From: Saururus chinensis
Taxonomy: Eukaryota > Streptophyta > Magnoliopsida > Piperales > Saururaceae
Assembly: GCA_035235625.1 (NCBI GenBank)
Contig: CP141141.1
Location: 14,133,968 to 14,197,967 of the forward strand
Length of the DNA: 64,000 bases
Direction of reading: 5' to 3'
In this document: positions 38,370-49,436 of the stretch, piece by piece
How positions within the stretch are numbered: the first letter of the stretch is position 1
How the letters are laid out: the number at the start of each line of letters is the position of its first letter
Translations under genes and position numbers: made by a program
Notes under the pieces: generated by a model
Told to the model about the DNA's origin: nothing
What the model saw: only the letters and a program-made list of their open reading frames with translations
Database searches by the model: none

Positions 38370-39399
38370 CTATTGAGAACACGTGGCTGGGATACCATAA
38401 TATAAATACGCCACAACTCGTTCAGGATTATTGTATGCAATTCGAAGAGTATGCAAGACCATGTCACGATCCCAGCTCCCACTTCCCATATCAAGTATTT
38501 GCTGAATTGTATTCTCAAAATTGTCACCAGCCACTAGGATGGATACAGCTTGGCCATAGGCATCAGAGGAGTTTTCAGACACTCTTATACTATCATCGGT
38601 TGTAGTGCCTACAATAAGAGCTGTAGCTATCATAGGATTCTCTTCGGGAGGACTTGGAAGAGAGGTCATAGGAGGAGGAGTTGTGGCTTGAGATGTGCTG
38701 TCAGGGGTACTTGATGTTGTGCCACTGATTTTGTGTTCAGCCAATGTGCTCACATCTTTCAAGACCTTTCCATTGTGAATGAGGAGTTGCTGCCCACATA
38801 GATAGCAATCCTTTCCCTGCATGTCTTCAATCTCAAATTCCATGTTAGCTGGATTTATATACCATGACCTGAGAAATTTTTTTAAATCATTGTCAATGTC
38901 ATCTCCTAGAACAATTGTTCCAAACCCTATTTCTAATGTCACATCTTGGTTGGGAGAAGCAAATACCAAATTCTTACTCTCGTAAAACATATTCACTAGC
39001 TTGGAAAAGCAACTCAATGCATTGACGGCTCTCCCTTCCCTGAAGTATGCATCAATCAAAAACCCATGAGTTGTAGAGTCAATAGTCATTGATTTTGCCA
39101 GCAATTCCTCAAATAGCTTCTCCGCCGCTTGAAGCCAGACCCCTCCTTCAGTGGCATTCAAAAGTATAGTCTTCAAATAAGGCAGGACAACATCATAATA
39201 CTTTTGGAAGTGCTCCTGGGAAGAATCTGCAACAGATGCCAGAGCAGTCAATGCCCCGTTTTGCACCATTTCTATTCCATTCAGAAGCAGTACAAGCAAC
39301 TTGCTCACTACGCTATCCAAATAAGGTGCCAAGATATTTGGAGTATAGCTCTCGCTGAAGTTGAGAACATTTGAAGTTGCATGTGCCTGTACTCTAGGA
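38370..39399 (-). CDS. Chimeric ORF: importin-5, PPR-like and RAD23 fragments fused in frame
   Basis: The open frame runs about 340 codons from a stop at 39399 to the stop at 38370, and no ATG marks a natural start. Counting from the LAPYLD codon at 39332, residues 1-62 are importin-5 (SKLLVLLLNG, LTALASVADSSQEHFQKYYD). Residues 68-112 look like a PPR repeat (AAEKLFEELLAKSMTID, LIDAYFREGRAVNAL). Residues 113-165 are unidentified. Residues 166-203 are part of the RAD23 ubiquitin-like domain (GQQLLIHNGKVLKD). Residues 204-255 are a Ser/Thr/Pro linker. Residues 256-316 are UBA1 of RAD23 (AYGQAVSILVAGDN, TIQQILDMGSGSWDRD, AYNNPERV). The XPC-binding and UBA2 parts are absent. The frame ends 30 codons before a gypsy PPT and LTR. 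Expression and function are unknown. Confidence 0.75.
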
Positions 39400-39750
39400 T
39401 TCTAGAAATCATCCATAGCAGATGCCAAAGCAGGTAGCACCCTCTAATTAAATTTTCTTCGCAGGTCCTTACCCAAATCTATGAACAACTGCCCAAGTGC
39501 ATTAATTGCAACCTAGCAGACACGAGGGTGGGGATGCCGGAATTATCGCCACTACTTGCTCCAATTTCTTCAACATGGCCTTTGAGCAACCTTCAACTAT
39601 TTCTGCGAGAGTTATCAAAGCTGCATGATGTTTCAGGCACTCTTGAGCCATGTTGTAACTGCTCGTCTTCCCAGCATCCTCGTCTTCTCTCTGTGCACTA
39701 TGCCACACAGGTTCGTCCTCAGTTTCCATCAATATTGACCTCACATATAT
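39400..39750 (-). pseudogene. Importin-5 fragment upstream of the chimeric ORF, with stops
   Basis: The readable pieces in gene order are SILMETEDEPVWHSAQREDE, then YNMAQECLKHHAALITLAEI, then EGCSKAMLKKLEQVV, and VAINALGQLFIDLGKDLRRK. Next come RVLPALASAMDDF, a stop, and NPRVQAHATSNVLNFSE. This is the HEAT-repeat region of plant importin-5 (nuclear import receptor), uninterrupted by introns. Between QECL and KHHAALI about 30 residues normally present are missing. At its far end it abuts the RT of gypsy A. Confidence 0.8.
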
Positions 39751-39754
39751 TAGA

Positions 39755-40640
39755 AAGTCTTGGTCATTGCTTAATTATATCAATCTTACTCTCATCCACA
39801 ATTATTCTCTCTTTTGAGACAACATACTCAAGGAAGAGTACAAAATCCCACATGAAAAACCATTTCTTGATAGCTAATAAAAGTCTCTTCTTATGAAGAA
39901 AAACTAACACATCCTGTAGATGCTATAAATGAGAATCAATATTAGAGCTATATATACGTAAATCATTGAAATAGTCCACCACAAATCTACCAATAAATTA
40001 TCTAAGGGTCTTGTTTAACAATATCATGAATATGCTAGGGGCATTTGAAAACCCAAAGCGCATGAGCAACTACTCATATTACCATTCCCTTGTCTTGAAG
40101 GTCATCTTCAATTCATCACCAAGTCTAATTCTACTTTAGTGATGCCCGCTATTTTAATCCATCTTGCTGAATATAGAACCACACAACTGATCAAGTAAAT
40201 CATCAAGATGGAGATTAGGAAAGTGGTATTTAACATTATTCCTATTAATAGCTCAACTATCCATGCACATACACCAACTATCATCCTTCTTAGGTATAAG
40301 AAAAGCTGGTACAACACACAAACTAAAACTCTCTCTAGTGTGTCATTTGGTTAGCAACTCAAAGACTTGTCGCTTAAGCTCCTCATGCTCCTGAGGACTC
40401 ATCCTATACTATGGACATTTAGTGAGTGTGGATCCTGGCATTAGATTAATTTGATGTTGAATGTCTCTAAGCGGTGGTAATCCATGAGGTTCCAAAAACC
40501 ATCTCGAAACTCCTCCACCAAAGGTTGAACATGTTCAAAAATATTCTCACCTTCATTAACCTCCTTAGACACCAAAATATATACAACATCTTCCTTCATT
40601 TCTTCATTAAATTTTCTCCAAGACAAAAATAGTCACCTCT
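39755..40640 (-). pseudogene. gypsy A reverse transcriptase, catalytic motif changed
   Basis: Blocks in order are a divergent PLVEEFRDGFWNLM, YQLFLYLRRMIVGVCAWIVE, MRFGFSNAPSIFMILLN, FIGRFVVDYFNDLRIYS, and FVLFLEYVVSKERIIVDESK. The YxDD active site reads YFND. The frame has several stops and shifts. It ends at about 39755, where the importin-5 fragment begins. Confidence 0.8.
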
Positions 40641-41418
40641 TTGTTGTTTTGGGGCTTAACCGTCTCATCTTTATGGGGCACAAGAACAATTTTAGTATTA
40701 TTCCCAACAAAGCCATAGGAATTCTTACGGCCATCATGCATCACACATCTATCATATTGCTAAGCGCATCCAAGTAGTAAATATCATGCATCTATAACAA
40801 CAACATTACATCACATCTTATCCTTGTATGTAGAACTAAAATAGAGAGGAACGAAACATTGTTTAGAAATGTGTACTTCACTTACTTTCTACAATCAAGA
40901 AAGTTTATATAGATGTAGATGAGATGTACTACTCAACTAAAGCTTTTGAATAGCCTCTTCAGCCACCATATTGTCGCAGTTTCTCGAATCAATCACAAAT
41001 TCACATAACTTACTTCTAATTGTACAAGTGGTATGGAATATATTGTTCATCAGCCAAAGATCACTGTCAACCTCATTAAGAGCAAAGAAAATGTAATGTG
41101 GCACTAAAGCTTCTCTATGTCACCTTCAACTATCTCTTCATCTTATTATCCCTCATTATACATGGGGTTAGTGTAATCAAAATCACTATCATCAAAATCA
41201 ACATCCTCATCATATTCAATAAGTAATCCTTTATCTGTCCAATTATTTCAAGGAAAACTATGGCACTCTATGACCTATTCTTCTACATTTAAGGTACTTT
41301 AAGCCAGTATTTGTAGAGGTTTTGGCAGTCTTATGAGTACCCTGCGATGTAGCCTAAGAAGTGGTCTACATATTATCAAAATTGGTAGTTGTCAACATGG
41401 CTAGAGATATGCCTCTAG

Positions 41419-41783
41419 TCATCCCAAAATGAAGTCCAAAGGGGCTTGTTGCTTCTCCAAATAAATCACTTTAGAATGTACCTCTAACAAAGGGAAAGTA
41501 TGAAATAAATTTAGGGAGTCTTTAATATTTTGATGCATACCTCTAATATAATGAGACACAAGTTGTTCAACTGATGCAGCCAAGTCATTACAATAGATCA
41601 ATTGGTAGAATTCTTTGGTGTACTCATCCATCATATTTGACCCTTATCGCAAATCTTGTAATAATTGATATATTACTTGGGCAAAGTTATAAGGTAGAAA
41701 GGCTTATCTCATGTGTTTATTCAACTTTTCCGTTCACCAATCTTCAGGTTGCCTTAGCACACACTAGTAAAGGACAAGAGCAC
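41419..41783 (-). pseudogene. gypsy A gag, C-terminal half of capsid
   Basis: The frame reads EKLNKHMR, stop, AFLPYNFAQVIYQLLQDLR, stop, then DEYTKEFYQLIYCNDLAASV and QLVSHYIRGMHQNIKDSLNL. These match the second half of the gypsy capsid domain. The N-terminal half is not found upstream on this strand; a candidate lies inverted at 42855-43108. Confidence 0.78.
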
Positions 41784-42572
41784 TAACGTAAACCAATTGA
41801 CTTTGAGCTACATGGAGAAGTGGAACATAGGAGAAAAACGGACAACTTTATTTTGAATGACCTAGGAGTGAACGATCACCTATGGCTATTTGTTGCCAAT
41901 TCAAACTGAAGTCCCAAGTGATTGACTGACCACGGGCAATCGATCGATCTAGTAAATGATGCACACAAAACCAATGCACGATTGATCGGCCTTTTGAGCA
42001 ATTGATTAGCTTATTTTTAGGATAAGTTAAATTCCATTTTTGGCTACTATTTGGTTAGTTATAATTGGACTTCTTTTATTTACAAATATGTTATTAGGAC
42101 TTATATAGAAACATAACTCTTTCGTGGACGTCATTAATTATGAAATTTTCTAAAATGTTGCTGAAGAAGAAGGGAGAACTTATTTCTTCATTAGTTTGCC
42201 CTTCAATCGATCAATCTAGTAAATGATGCACACAAAACCAATGCACGATTGATCGGCCTTTTGAGCAATTGATCAACTTGTTTTTAGGATAAGTTAAATT
42301 CCATTTTTGGCTACTATTTGGTTAGTTATAATTGAACTTCTTTTATTTACAAATATGTTATTAGGACTTATATAGAAACATAACTCTTTCGTGGAAGTCA
42401 TTAATTATGAAATTTTCTAAAATGTTGCTGAAGAAGAAGGGAGAACTTATTTCTTCATTACTTTACCCTCTATTTTGTGCATTTAATATTGTAAATCGCG
42501 AGAGAGGAAGGTTTGTGCATGTAGCAAGATCCATTGAGCGATGTGAATCCCATCAATCCCAACCCTACATTA
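41784..42572 (+). repeat. Inverted LTR of gypsy A/B with an internal tandem duplication
   Basis: This stretch is the reverse-orientation counterpart of 34934-35584; shared blocks include GAGCTACATGGAGAA, CAAAACCAATGCACGATTGATC and CTATTTTGTGCATTTA. It starts TAACGTAAAC where the other LTR has TGATGTAAAC. A 267-base direct duplication (41941-42207 and 42208-42474) explains most of its greater length. It begins exactly where the minus-strand gag remnant stops. Confidence 0.75.
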
Positions 42573-42854
42573 GTTGGTAGCCCTATGCAGTTTTAACAAG
42601 CCACCCCAATGACGTGGGGGATGTGTTGCATCAATTGGTGAGATCAATGATTGTAATGAAGTAGCAAGGTTGCCGCGATAGGTTAAGCAGCTAACGTTTT
42701 TGATGGCTAGTTATTGTCGTTTGCCGAAATTCAAACTTAGGCTATCCCAATGACCAAGTTGAAGATGATGAATAAAAGGTTGATGCCAAAGACAAAAACC
42801 CTTTCGTCAATACTGCCTTGCATGGTCATGAGGAAGTAGACTAACTACCTCTCC

Positions 42855-43108
42855 ACGAGTCTGATCCACGTGGGCTATTCCCATCACGAACACCAAGAAG
42901 AATAGATTCTTATGCACCCCTGAGATGAGATCATATGGTGAATAGGCATTAGGAGGTAGGTTTAAAGATTGACATCCCTGAATTTCATGGGGGGTTACAA
43001 CCTGAGGAATTCCTAGATTTGGTTGCTAATGTAGTGGGCATTCTCGATTTAAAAAAGGTTCAGAAGGACAAGTGTTTTCCCTTTGTGGCAACTCGCTTTC
43101 GAGATTGA
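42855..43108 (+). pseudogene. gypsy gag, N-terminal part, inverted relative to gypsy A
   Basis: The plus strand reads ESDPRGLFPSRTPRRIDSYA, two stops, then GLKIDIPEFHGGLQPEEFLD, followed by DKCFPFVATRFRD and a stop at 43106. GLKxxIPEF.G.LQP.EF.D is the start of the capsid domain in this gypsy group. It follows the plus-strand LTR at the normal leader distance. Confidence 0.75.
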
Positions 43109-44115
43109 GAAGCCGCACCCCAAGATGCAAATTACCCTCTCCTAGCCCAAACTCTCTTGAACTCGAAGTACTGTCACCTACGAAGTCTACACTATGGCAC
43201 CCTCAAATGGAGAACCCCATGCTCTTGGGTGAAGCAGCACAATCATTTATAGCATGTTCAGAAATTATACTGATTGAAGCTGAAGTTTCTTTTGTAGCAT
43301 AATTCCTTGAGGAGTAATTAGTATAAAGTATATGGTGTTGATCTTGTGCAACCTAATCATCATTAGATACCTGCACAATGATGTGGTTAGGACGTTTGCT
43401 TTTTACAGTTAGCAATATGTTGATTCTCCTTTCTATAAGAATAGTGAGAAACAAAACACCATGAGCAATGCTTCAATACCTTTGTATTCTATTGCTTTAA
43501 TTCTCATTTGCTTTATTTCTGACAAATATGTTAAATTGGGGACAGCAATTGACATGAAATGCAGAAAATGTCATGCGTAGGAACATGATTATTTCAAGTA
43601 GGAAGAGGATTGAATTCTCAGCTGCGGCCAATTTGATAGCATTTTTATCAGTTTGCATGAATGTTTCTTTACTTGAATCCACCTGATACCTACGTAGTGA
43701 ACTGTGGAGATCGTATGTGTTTGAGCTCTTCCTTTCAAAGTGATAAAAAAAATTCATGGTTTTCTACATAATTTAGCTCTTGAAAGATTCTCTTATATGA
43801 TCAAACTAGAAGTCTGGTTTGGGCAATTACTTATAGATAGTAATATACTTATTCAATCCAACCAATTTAGTTAGGGGGTTTTGTTGGCTAGATTCATTGG
43901 ATTCTTTTTCCTATCAATATTGAGGGTTAAAATGGTGTGTGGGATCTCCTATGATAATTGAATAAATCACATATCAGAGGAGCTAGGAAATTACTTCACA
44001 TATTAACCCAAATATAATTAAAGTACCTCCAATCAAGACATTGGCGTCTTGATAGGACCTCCGGAGTGGTCAAAGATTTGAGTCAAGCCTGTGGTGCCTT
44101 TTGATGGGGAGGGAG
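43109..44115. other. Unassigned DNA
   Basis: No gene was recognised. 43109-43300 continues downstream of the inverted gag but shows no clear Gag motif. The last bases before 44116 (GATGGGGAGGGAG) look like a polypurine tract and may belong to the TRIM family. Confidence 0.4.
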
Positions 44116-44444
44116 TGTTAGATTATAAAAGAAATATAAAAGATTTCTGCTTCCTAACAACTCGAGCTTTTGGGAAACTTGGTTATCTTATATGATATTA
44201 AAGCTCAAGGTTAAAGGAGGTCTTGGGTTCAAGTCTTGTTGAAGACATTTATACCCCAAGTGTGTTCTACGTGCAACGCTTGAGGGTTCAAGTCTCGTTG
44301 GAGACATTTATACCCTATTTATGTTCTATGTGCCGTGCTTGATAGATGCTTGCACGTGAGAGCAGAGTGTTAGATTATAAAAGAAATATAAAAGATTTCT
44401 CCTTCCTAACAATTCAAGCTTTTGGGAAAGTTGGTTATCTTATA
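44116..44444 (+). mobile_element. TRIM-like miniature LTR retroelement
   Basis: Two 77-base direct repeats (44116-44192 and 44368-44444), both starting TGTTAGATTATAAAAG and ending GGTTATCTTATA, flank a 175-base interior. Directly after the first repeat is TGATATTAAAGCTC, matching the initiator-Met tRNA PBS (TGGTATCAGAGCTC) at all but three positions. A purine-rich GTGAGAGCAGAG precedes the second repeat. There is no coding capacity. The interior itself has a degenerate direct repeat of about 58 bases around AGACATTTATACCC. No matching TSD was found. Confidence 0.78.
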
Positions 44445-46105
44445 AGGAAATTACAGGGAGAAGAAACTGAAGTAACAAACTAATGTAGCATAACTAAATT
44501 AATACTTGCCTAATCAATCTCATTTTTTATGATAAACTACAAAACAATCAACCAAATAGCAAGACAAGAGTTTTTTAGATGGAAAAATAATGATCAACCG
44601 GGAAAAACCATGGTCCACTATGAGAATATGTGAATAACTACATTAATCCACGAGTGATAATTGAATCCTGCGGATTTCGCATCTTCATTCACTTTAAACT
44701 CCTTTGTCAGGTTCTCACACAGGAGAATGCAATTCAATCACTTAAGAATCAACCAAGGTGATCAACACTCACAAATAAAATTCAATTATATGGGTAACAC
44801 AAGTATTCTCTTAGTATCTCATTCTCAAATATGAAACTCAATAGGCTCAAGAAGTATGAAGAACTCAGATGGAAGAAAACGTGTAGGACACTCACAACTG
44901 AGTTTCAAAAGGAAAAGTTGAATCGGCAAGGTCTCAAGTATAAAAAACAATAAATACTCAAGCAAGGCATGAAGAGAAAAAAAACAGTTTTCCAATTGAA
45001 AATGCTCAACGGACATTTTCTCTGTTAAACTAAGTGTATAGATATGTTTAAATAGGAGAAAACTTAATTTGGAAGAAAATCTCCAGGTAGAAAGTACAAT
45101 ATCGAAAAGAACTTCATTACTAAAGACATTCTTATGCATAGGAAGTTATGCTAAGTAAAATTTGAATGTGCTTACGGCCTTTACTTATGCATGGTTTGAT
45201 GAATAAATTTAACAATTTCCAAATGGAAAATATTTTTCTGACCAGACTCCATTACCGGAGAACACTTGGAGAGGAGAACCTAACTTGTTCCCAAGTTTCC
45301 CTCACTCATCTCCTTTGTTAACGTTACAGCCTCTAACTGTTGGTCACATAGATTTAGTAAGGAAATATGGTCATGCTAGACAGTCCTTTTCAAAGTGTCT
45401 AATAAAGTGTGAGCGAACTAGATTGATCAACTAGAAGTATTACACACCACAAATGAGGTGAGAAGGAAAAAGATTGATTAACCAGAACATCAAGTTAGCT
45501 CCGAACAACGTAAAAGTAAGAAAGAGTTTGATGGACCAGACAATGTATTTTGCACAACTGAACAACACAACGTGCATGTCTGCATGCTTATGAACATAAC
45601 AGCTCGGAAACGTAATCTGTCCTAGACTTATTAATTCGACCTAAATAATCAGTGAGGTCAATTAAAGACCTTAAGATAGATATGAGACCAACTCTAAAAA
45701 TGGAAACACTCACAATTAGATTTTTGTCTAGATCACTTACCCCAAATGTGATTACTAAGCAACTTCAAGTTAAATATTCAAATCTTCTTCATTCTTCCTT
45801 CAACTTTAAAGCTCAATAATTGAATTAACACACCACCCCACTAATTATCTGTAAGACATATCGAACTAAACATATCTTTAGATACACATTGTTTTTGTTA
45901 ATTATGAAGTTTGTCAATACAACTTTGAAAGTTACAAAATATAGACAATTAGACCATGACTAGACATTCATAAAACTTTTGGTAGATTCCTCCTTATAAT
46001 GATCAAGTCAATTGCATTAAAATCAAGAAGTCAATTAATCTGATCCTAGTAAGTTGGTTAAGTTTGTAGTAATGGTGAAGTAAGGATAAGCACATTTTTT
46101 ATATA
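44445..46105. other. Intergenic DNA, no gene recognised
   Basis: AT-rich sequence without domain-bearing open frames on either strand. The longest ORF (44825-45139 minus, 104 codons) has no recognisable motif. Confidence 0.4.
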
Positions 46106-46307
46106 ATACCCCTCTGTCCCATATTAAAAGTTATATTTAGAAAAATAGTAATTTTTATTAAATGGTGAAACCTACGTCTAAGAGATGAAAAAATAAGCTT
46201 ATAATTTTCTTTTTTAAGTACTCAATTACTTAAATTTAACAAAATAAAATTATTAATATAACATAAATTTTTTTGCTAAATAAAATTATTAATTTAAAAA
46301 AGAGAGA
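46106..46307. mobile_element. Stowaway-like MITE copy
   Basis: It begins CCCTCTGTCCCATATTAA, continues with GTTATATTTAGAAAAATAG and a TTAAGTACTCAATTACTTAA core, and ends near AATTTAAAAAAGAGAGAATA. The start resembles the CTCCCTCNGTCCC ends typical of Tc1/mariner-type (Stowaway) MITEs. A related copy is at 52235-52440. Confidence 0.6.
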
Positions 46308-47204
46308 ATATATATTAAAAGCCAAACAATCCATGTATGTTATGTTTGAAATTTGGTCATTCTTATTTCGGTGGCCCATATCTCAAAGATAGTTTGACCT
46401 TTGATTTGGCTAAATAAAAAATAATGTCTTTTGAATTATGGTCTTGTATACTAGAAGAAGACCTTTACAACAACAAATGGAGACGTGATGCCCACTTGAT
46501 TCCTCTGCAGCTTGAGGCTATCCATTTAAAACAGAGGCCCATGGTGGGCCCAATCACCCAAAACTCTTTTTTTTCTTTTTCTAATGCCAATGACCAAAAT
46601 CATCTGCATCCAGCGGGCCCACGTGACCAGACAAGGGAAAAAACGTTCTCGGTCACGGTCTTGCTGTCAATTGTCGTTTCGACCCTTTAGTGTGCGGGCC
46701 CATCTCCCGTTTCAATATAATCCTCGGCGATTATTCGGCGCCGCACAAGAAACAGTCCAGTCCTCAGCTCATCAGATCCGGCTGTTGTTGCCACTTACCA
46801 ACCTCGGTGCTTTCATGGGAATACCAAAAAGCTACTCTTAAGAAAGGAAGCTTACACCTTGTTTTGACCGTGACCACTTTTATTTAAGGATATAATTTAG
46901 GCATTCACAAATTTGTTCGTCACTGTTTTTTATTTTTTATTTAAAAAATTCTTTTTATGCACCTACACCTTGTGCCGGGCACCGTTAAACTAGCCAAGGT
47001 AGCCATGTGCCGTTTAGCTAGCCAAGGAAGCCACAATAGCTAAATCGGTCACAGCCATGGGTAAGGGCCAAGCTTGGCTGGCACACCAAGGCTTGACCCG
47101 CCATGGTTGCTTTGGTTGTTGTGGCCGGCTTAGTTGCATAGTGGCCACTAAAAATAGGGGGGAGGGGGTTAGAAATACATATTTAGAATGTAATAAGGGG
47201 TGAA
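46308..47204. other. Intergenic DNA with a promoter-like, GC-richer stretch
   Basis: 46560-46830 is richer in GC than its surroundings, with GGGCCCAC near 46615, CGGGCCCAT near 46695 and a CAATATAATCC box near 46715. It resembles a plant core promoter and leader, but no coding exon follows. 46975-47140 has repeated AGCCAAGG.AGCC units. Confidence 0.4.
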
Positions 47205-47930
47205 TAGTAAGAGTTTAATATTCATTTAATGGACTTAACAGATCACTAGATTGATCTTAACTTTAATACTTTAACAAATAAGAAATTAAGAGTTTTGGCC
47301 CATTTTAAGCAAAAATTTATTTTAAAGTGGAAATAACTAAAACTTAAATACGAAGCACGCACATCTATGATTACTCTAATCATCATTTAAATCATAAATT
47401 GTACAAGATACAGGCAAACACATAATTTATATATAGATAGAAAACCCCAACTAAGGAGAAGAACCACGACAACTCACTATGTTACATCAATGCACTAGTA
47501 AGACTTTTAAATAATACAAATAAACCACCAACTTCTTATGAAGACTCTTAATACAAACTCCTCATTTCTTTACATGTCACTCTTTTTTTATTATTATCCT
47601 TCAACTCTTCTCCTACTTAAGACTTAAGCTTTTTTTCTTATTATTTTGTTTTCATCTTTTTTTAGCCTCTATAAAAAAGTTTCTATTATTTATTACTTTT
47701 ACCCTTAAGCCTTCAATCTCCCATTTAACTTTGATGATTTTCTCCTCATGTTTTTGTGTGTGAAAGACTTTCTTTTAGTTGTATGTCACTCAAACAATTA
47801 CCATTAACACTAAGCTTTGAATCAAAATGATGATCTATTAGGAAAATAATGGCCAAAAGATTTTTTTTCTTTTCTCTTTTAAATTCTAGATGTTCCTCTC
47901 TTTAATTTTGTATTTACCTAAACTTTATAT
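47205..47930 (-). repeat. Family R copy 3, left part
   Basis: It shares AAGAGTTTAATATTC, ACTAGATTG, AAATAAG.AATTAAGAGTTTTG, AAAACCCCAACTAAGG and the T/C-rich middle with copies 1 and 2. It breaks at 47930, inside CTTTATAT, where a solo LTR is inserted, and resumes at 49437. Confidence 0.6.
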
Positions 47931-49436
47931 TGTAACACCCCATCAAAATTTATAATAAAATAAAATAATTTTTAAAAATACATCGATTTATCACTAAGTG
48001 TTAAGGATCACCGGGTACAAAAGAATAATTCTAACATATATTATATTGTACAAGGGTTCTAAAAGATGGCATAGCATGCCTTTGTACATCAATCATTACA
48101 AATATTATACAAACTTTAAGAAAATAAATAGATACTTTAAATTATGAAAGTTCTTTATCCACTTCTTCAAGTTCTATAGTTACACCTACAAAATCTGATG
48201 GTGAGTGAATAAATTCATACTTGGTAAGTTGAATTAAGTTCTAAAAATATACTACATAAATATATTAGTTGTGTTATACTTTTAAAAAAATATTTAAAAA
48301 ATAACTAATCAAAGAATGTCACGATACCAAATGACTTACACATGTACTCATGAGGCAATGAGAGACAAAGGAAGTGGATTTTTCTATAATATCTCAGTTC
48401 ATGTGCACGCCATAGCTCTGTGTGGCAGTATCCATAATCTTCATTGTAATAATTCCTAGTTTTGAGAAACTAAGGAACTACCTAGAGGGTACGATACCAA
48501 AAACAATGAAAACTTCTTTAAAAGAAAGCAAGTCTTTAAAACAGAGTTTCTTTAAAATAAGTTAAAAATAGTCTTTAACAAAACATCAATAAATCAAAAT
48601 AAATGCATAGGTCTAGAAATTAAGGCCACCTACCTCTAACAGACTTGGTTCCTCCAACAATCTTAGGCTATAGTTGTGAGAGCCCCTCCTTAAGGTTTTC
48701 TTAGATTCAAAGTGGTCAAACTCAAGAAAATAACTCTTTCTGTACGTAGAACACCATTGATTTAGTAAGGAATGACTTTTGAACAAACCCAAACAGATTT
48801 GAAATGACCTAGAAACAATAATAAGTAAGAAGAGGAGGGAGAAATAAGGAAGTATATTAGTTTTTAAACCCCCCCTATATATACTACGCGGTGCTGCCCA
48901 ACGCCGCCATTTTTTGCTATGCTGCCAAAAATAGCCACACAAGAGCGTCATTGCTCACATCATGCATGCATGACGCATGTGTTGCGGCTCGCACCAACGT
49001 GCTGAGATGTGCAGGACCACAAGTTATGCGCATCTGTCGGTCTCTGTGTGGCAGTATCGCGCACAATGATTATTTATTCATTTATTTTCCAACTTCAAAT
49101 AACCATATCTTTTTGTCCTCAGACTTGGATTTGCGCATTCTTTTTATCATTGAGCTAGTATTGACGAGCCCTACTAAACAAGACTACTCATGAACAGGTT
49201 TTCTCATACTTTAGAAGTAGATCCTACTCACATAATACATTTCCTAAGGTCGTAAATTTCACTCCCGACCTATATTTCTCATGTTCTTCAACTTGTTACG
49301 CTCATCTCTTAGAACTCTAACATATACTTAAGAAATTATTAAATAATAAGCTCTACTGAGTTAAAATTTGTTATCAATATTTATATTAACTTTATTTGAG
49401 GAATAGAGATCGTACCAGGAATTTAGGGTTGTTACA
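47931..49436. mobile_element. Probable solo LTR, 1.5 kb, inserted in family R copy 3
   Basis: The segment starts TGTAACACCCCATC and ends GGGTTGTTACA, with flanking 5-mers TATAT and TAAAT (one difference). The interior shares its last 300 bases with the solo LTR at 6646-8602 in the same orientation. The sequence on the two sides joins into the continuous family R sequence of copies 1 and 2. Confidence 0.72.

Larger units (their letters stand above)
34934..41783 (-). mobile_element. Ty3/gypsy element A: 3' LTR to mid-gag, rearranged
   Basis: Reading on the minus strand, gag (41783-41419) is followed by RT (40640-39755), integrase (37925-37337 and 36040-35640), PPT and LTR (35584-34934). RNase H and the start of integrase are missing, replaced by a 1.8 kb block with host-gene fragments and a foreign LTR (37931-39750). 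An LTR-like insertion (36041-37333) splits the integrase. The 5' end is not in the expected place: gag's N-terminal part and an LTR occur inverted just beyond 41783. Confidence 0.8.

Noticed and set aside
44210-44245. GGGTTCAAGTC resembling a tRNA or SINE B box
   Set aside because: No A box, acceptor stem or cloverleaf around it; it lies in the TRIM interior.
44825-45139. 104-codon minus ORF with hydrophobic stretches
   Set aside because: AT-rich chance frame; no motif and no splice-linked neighbours.
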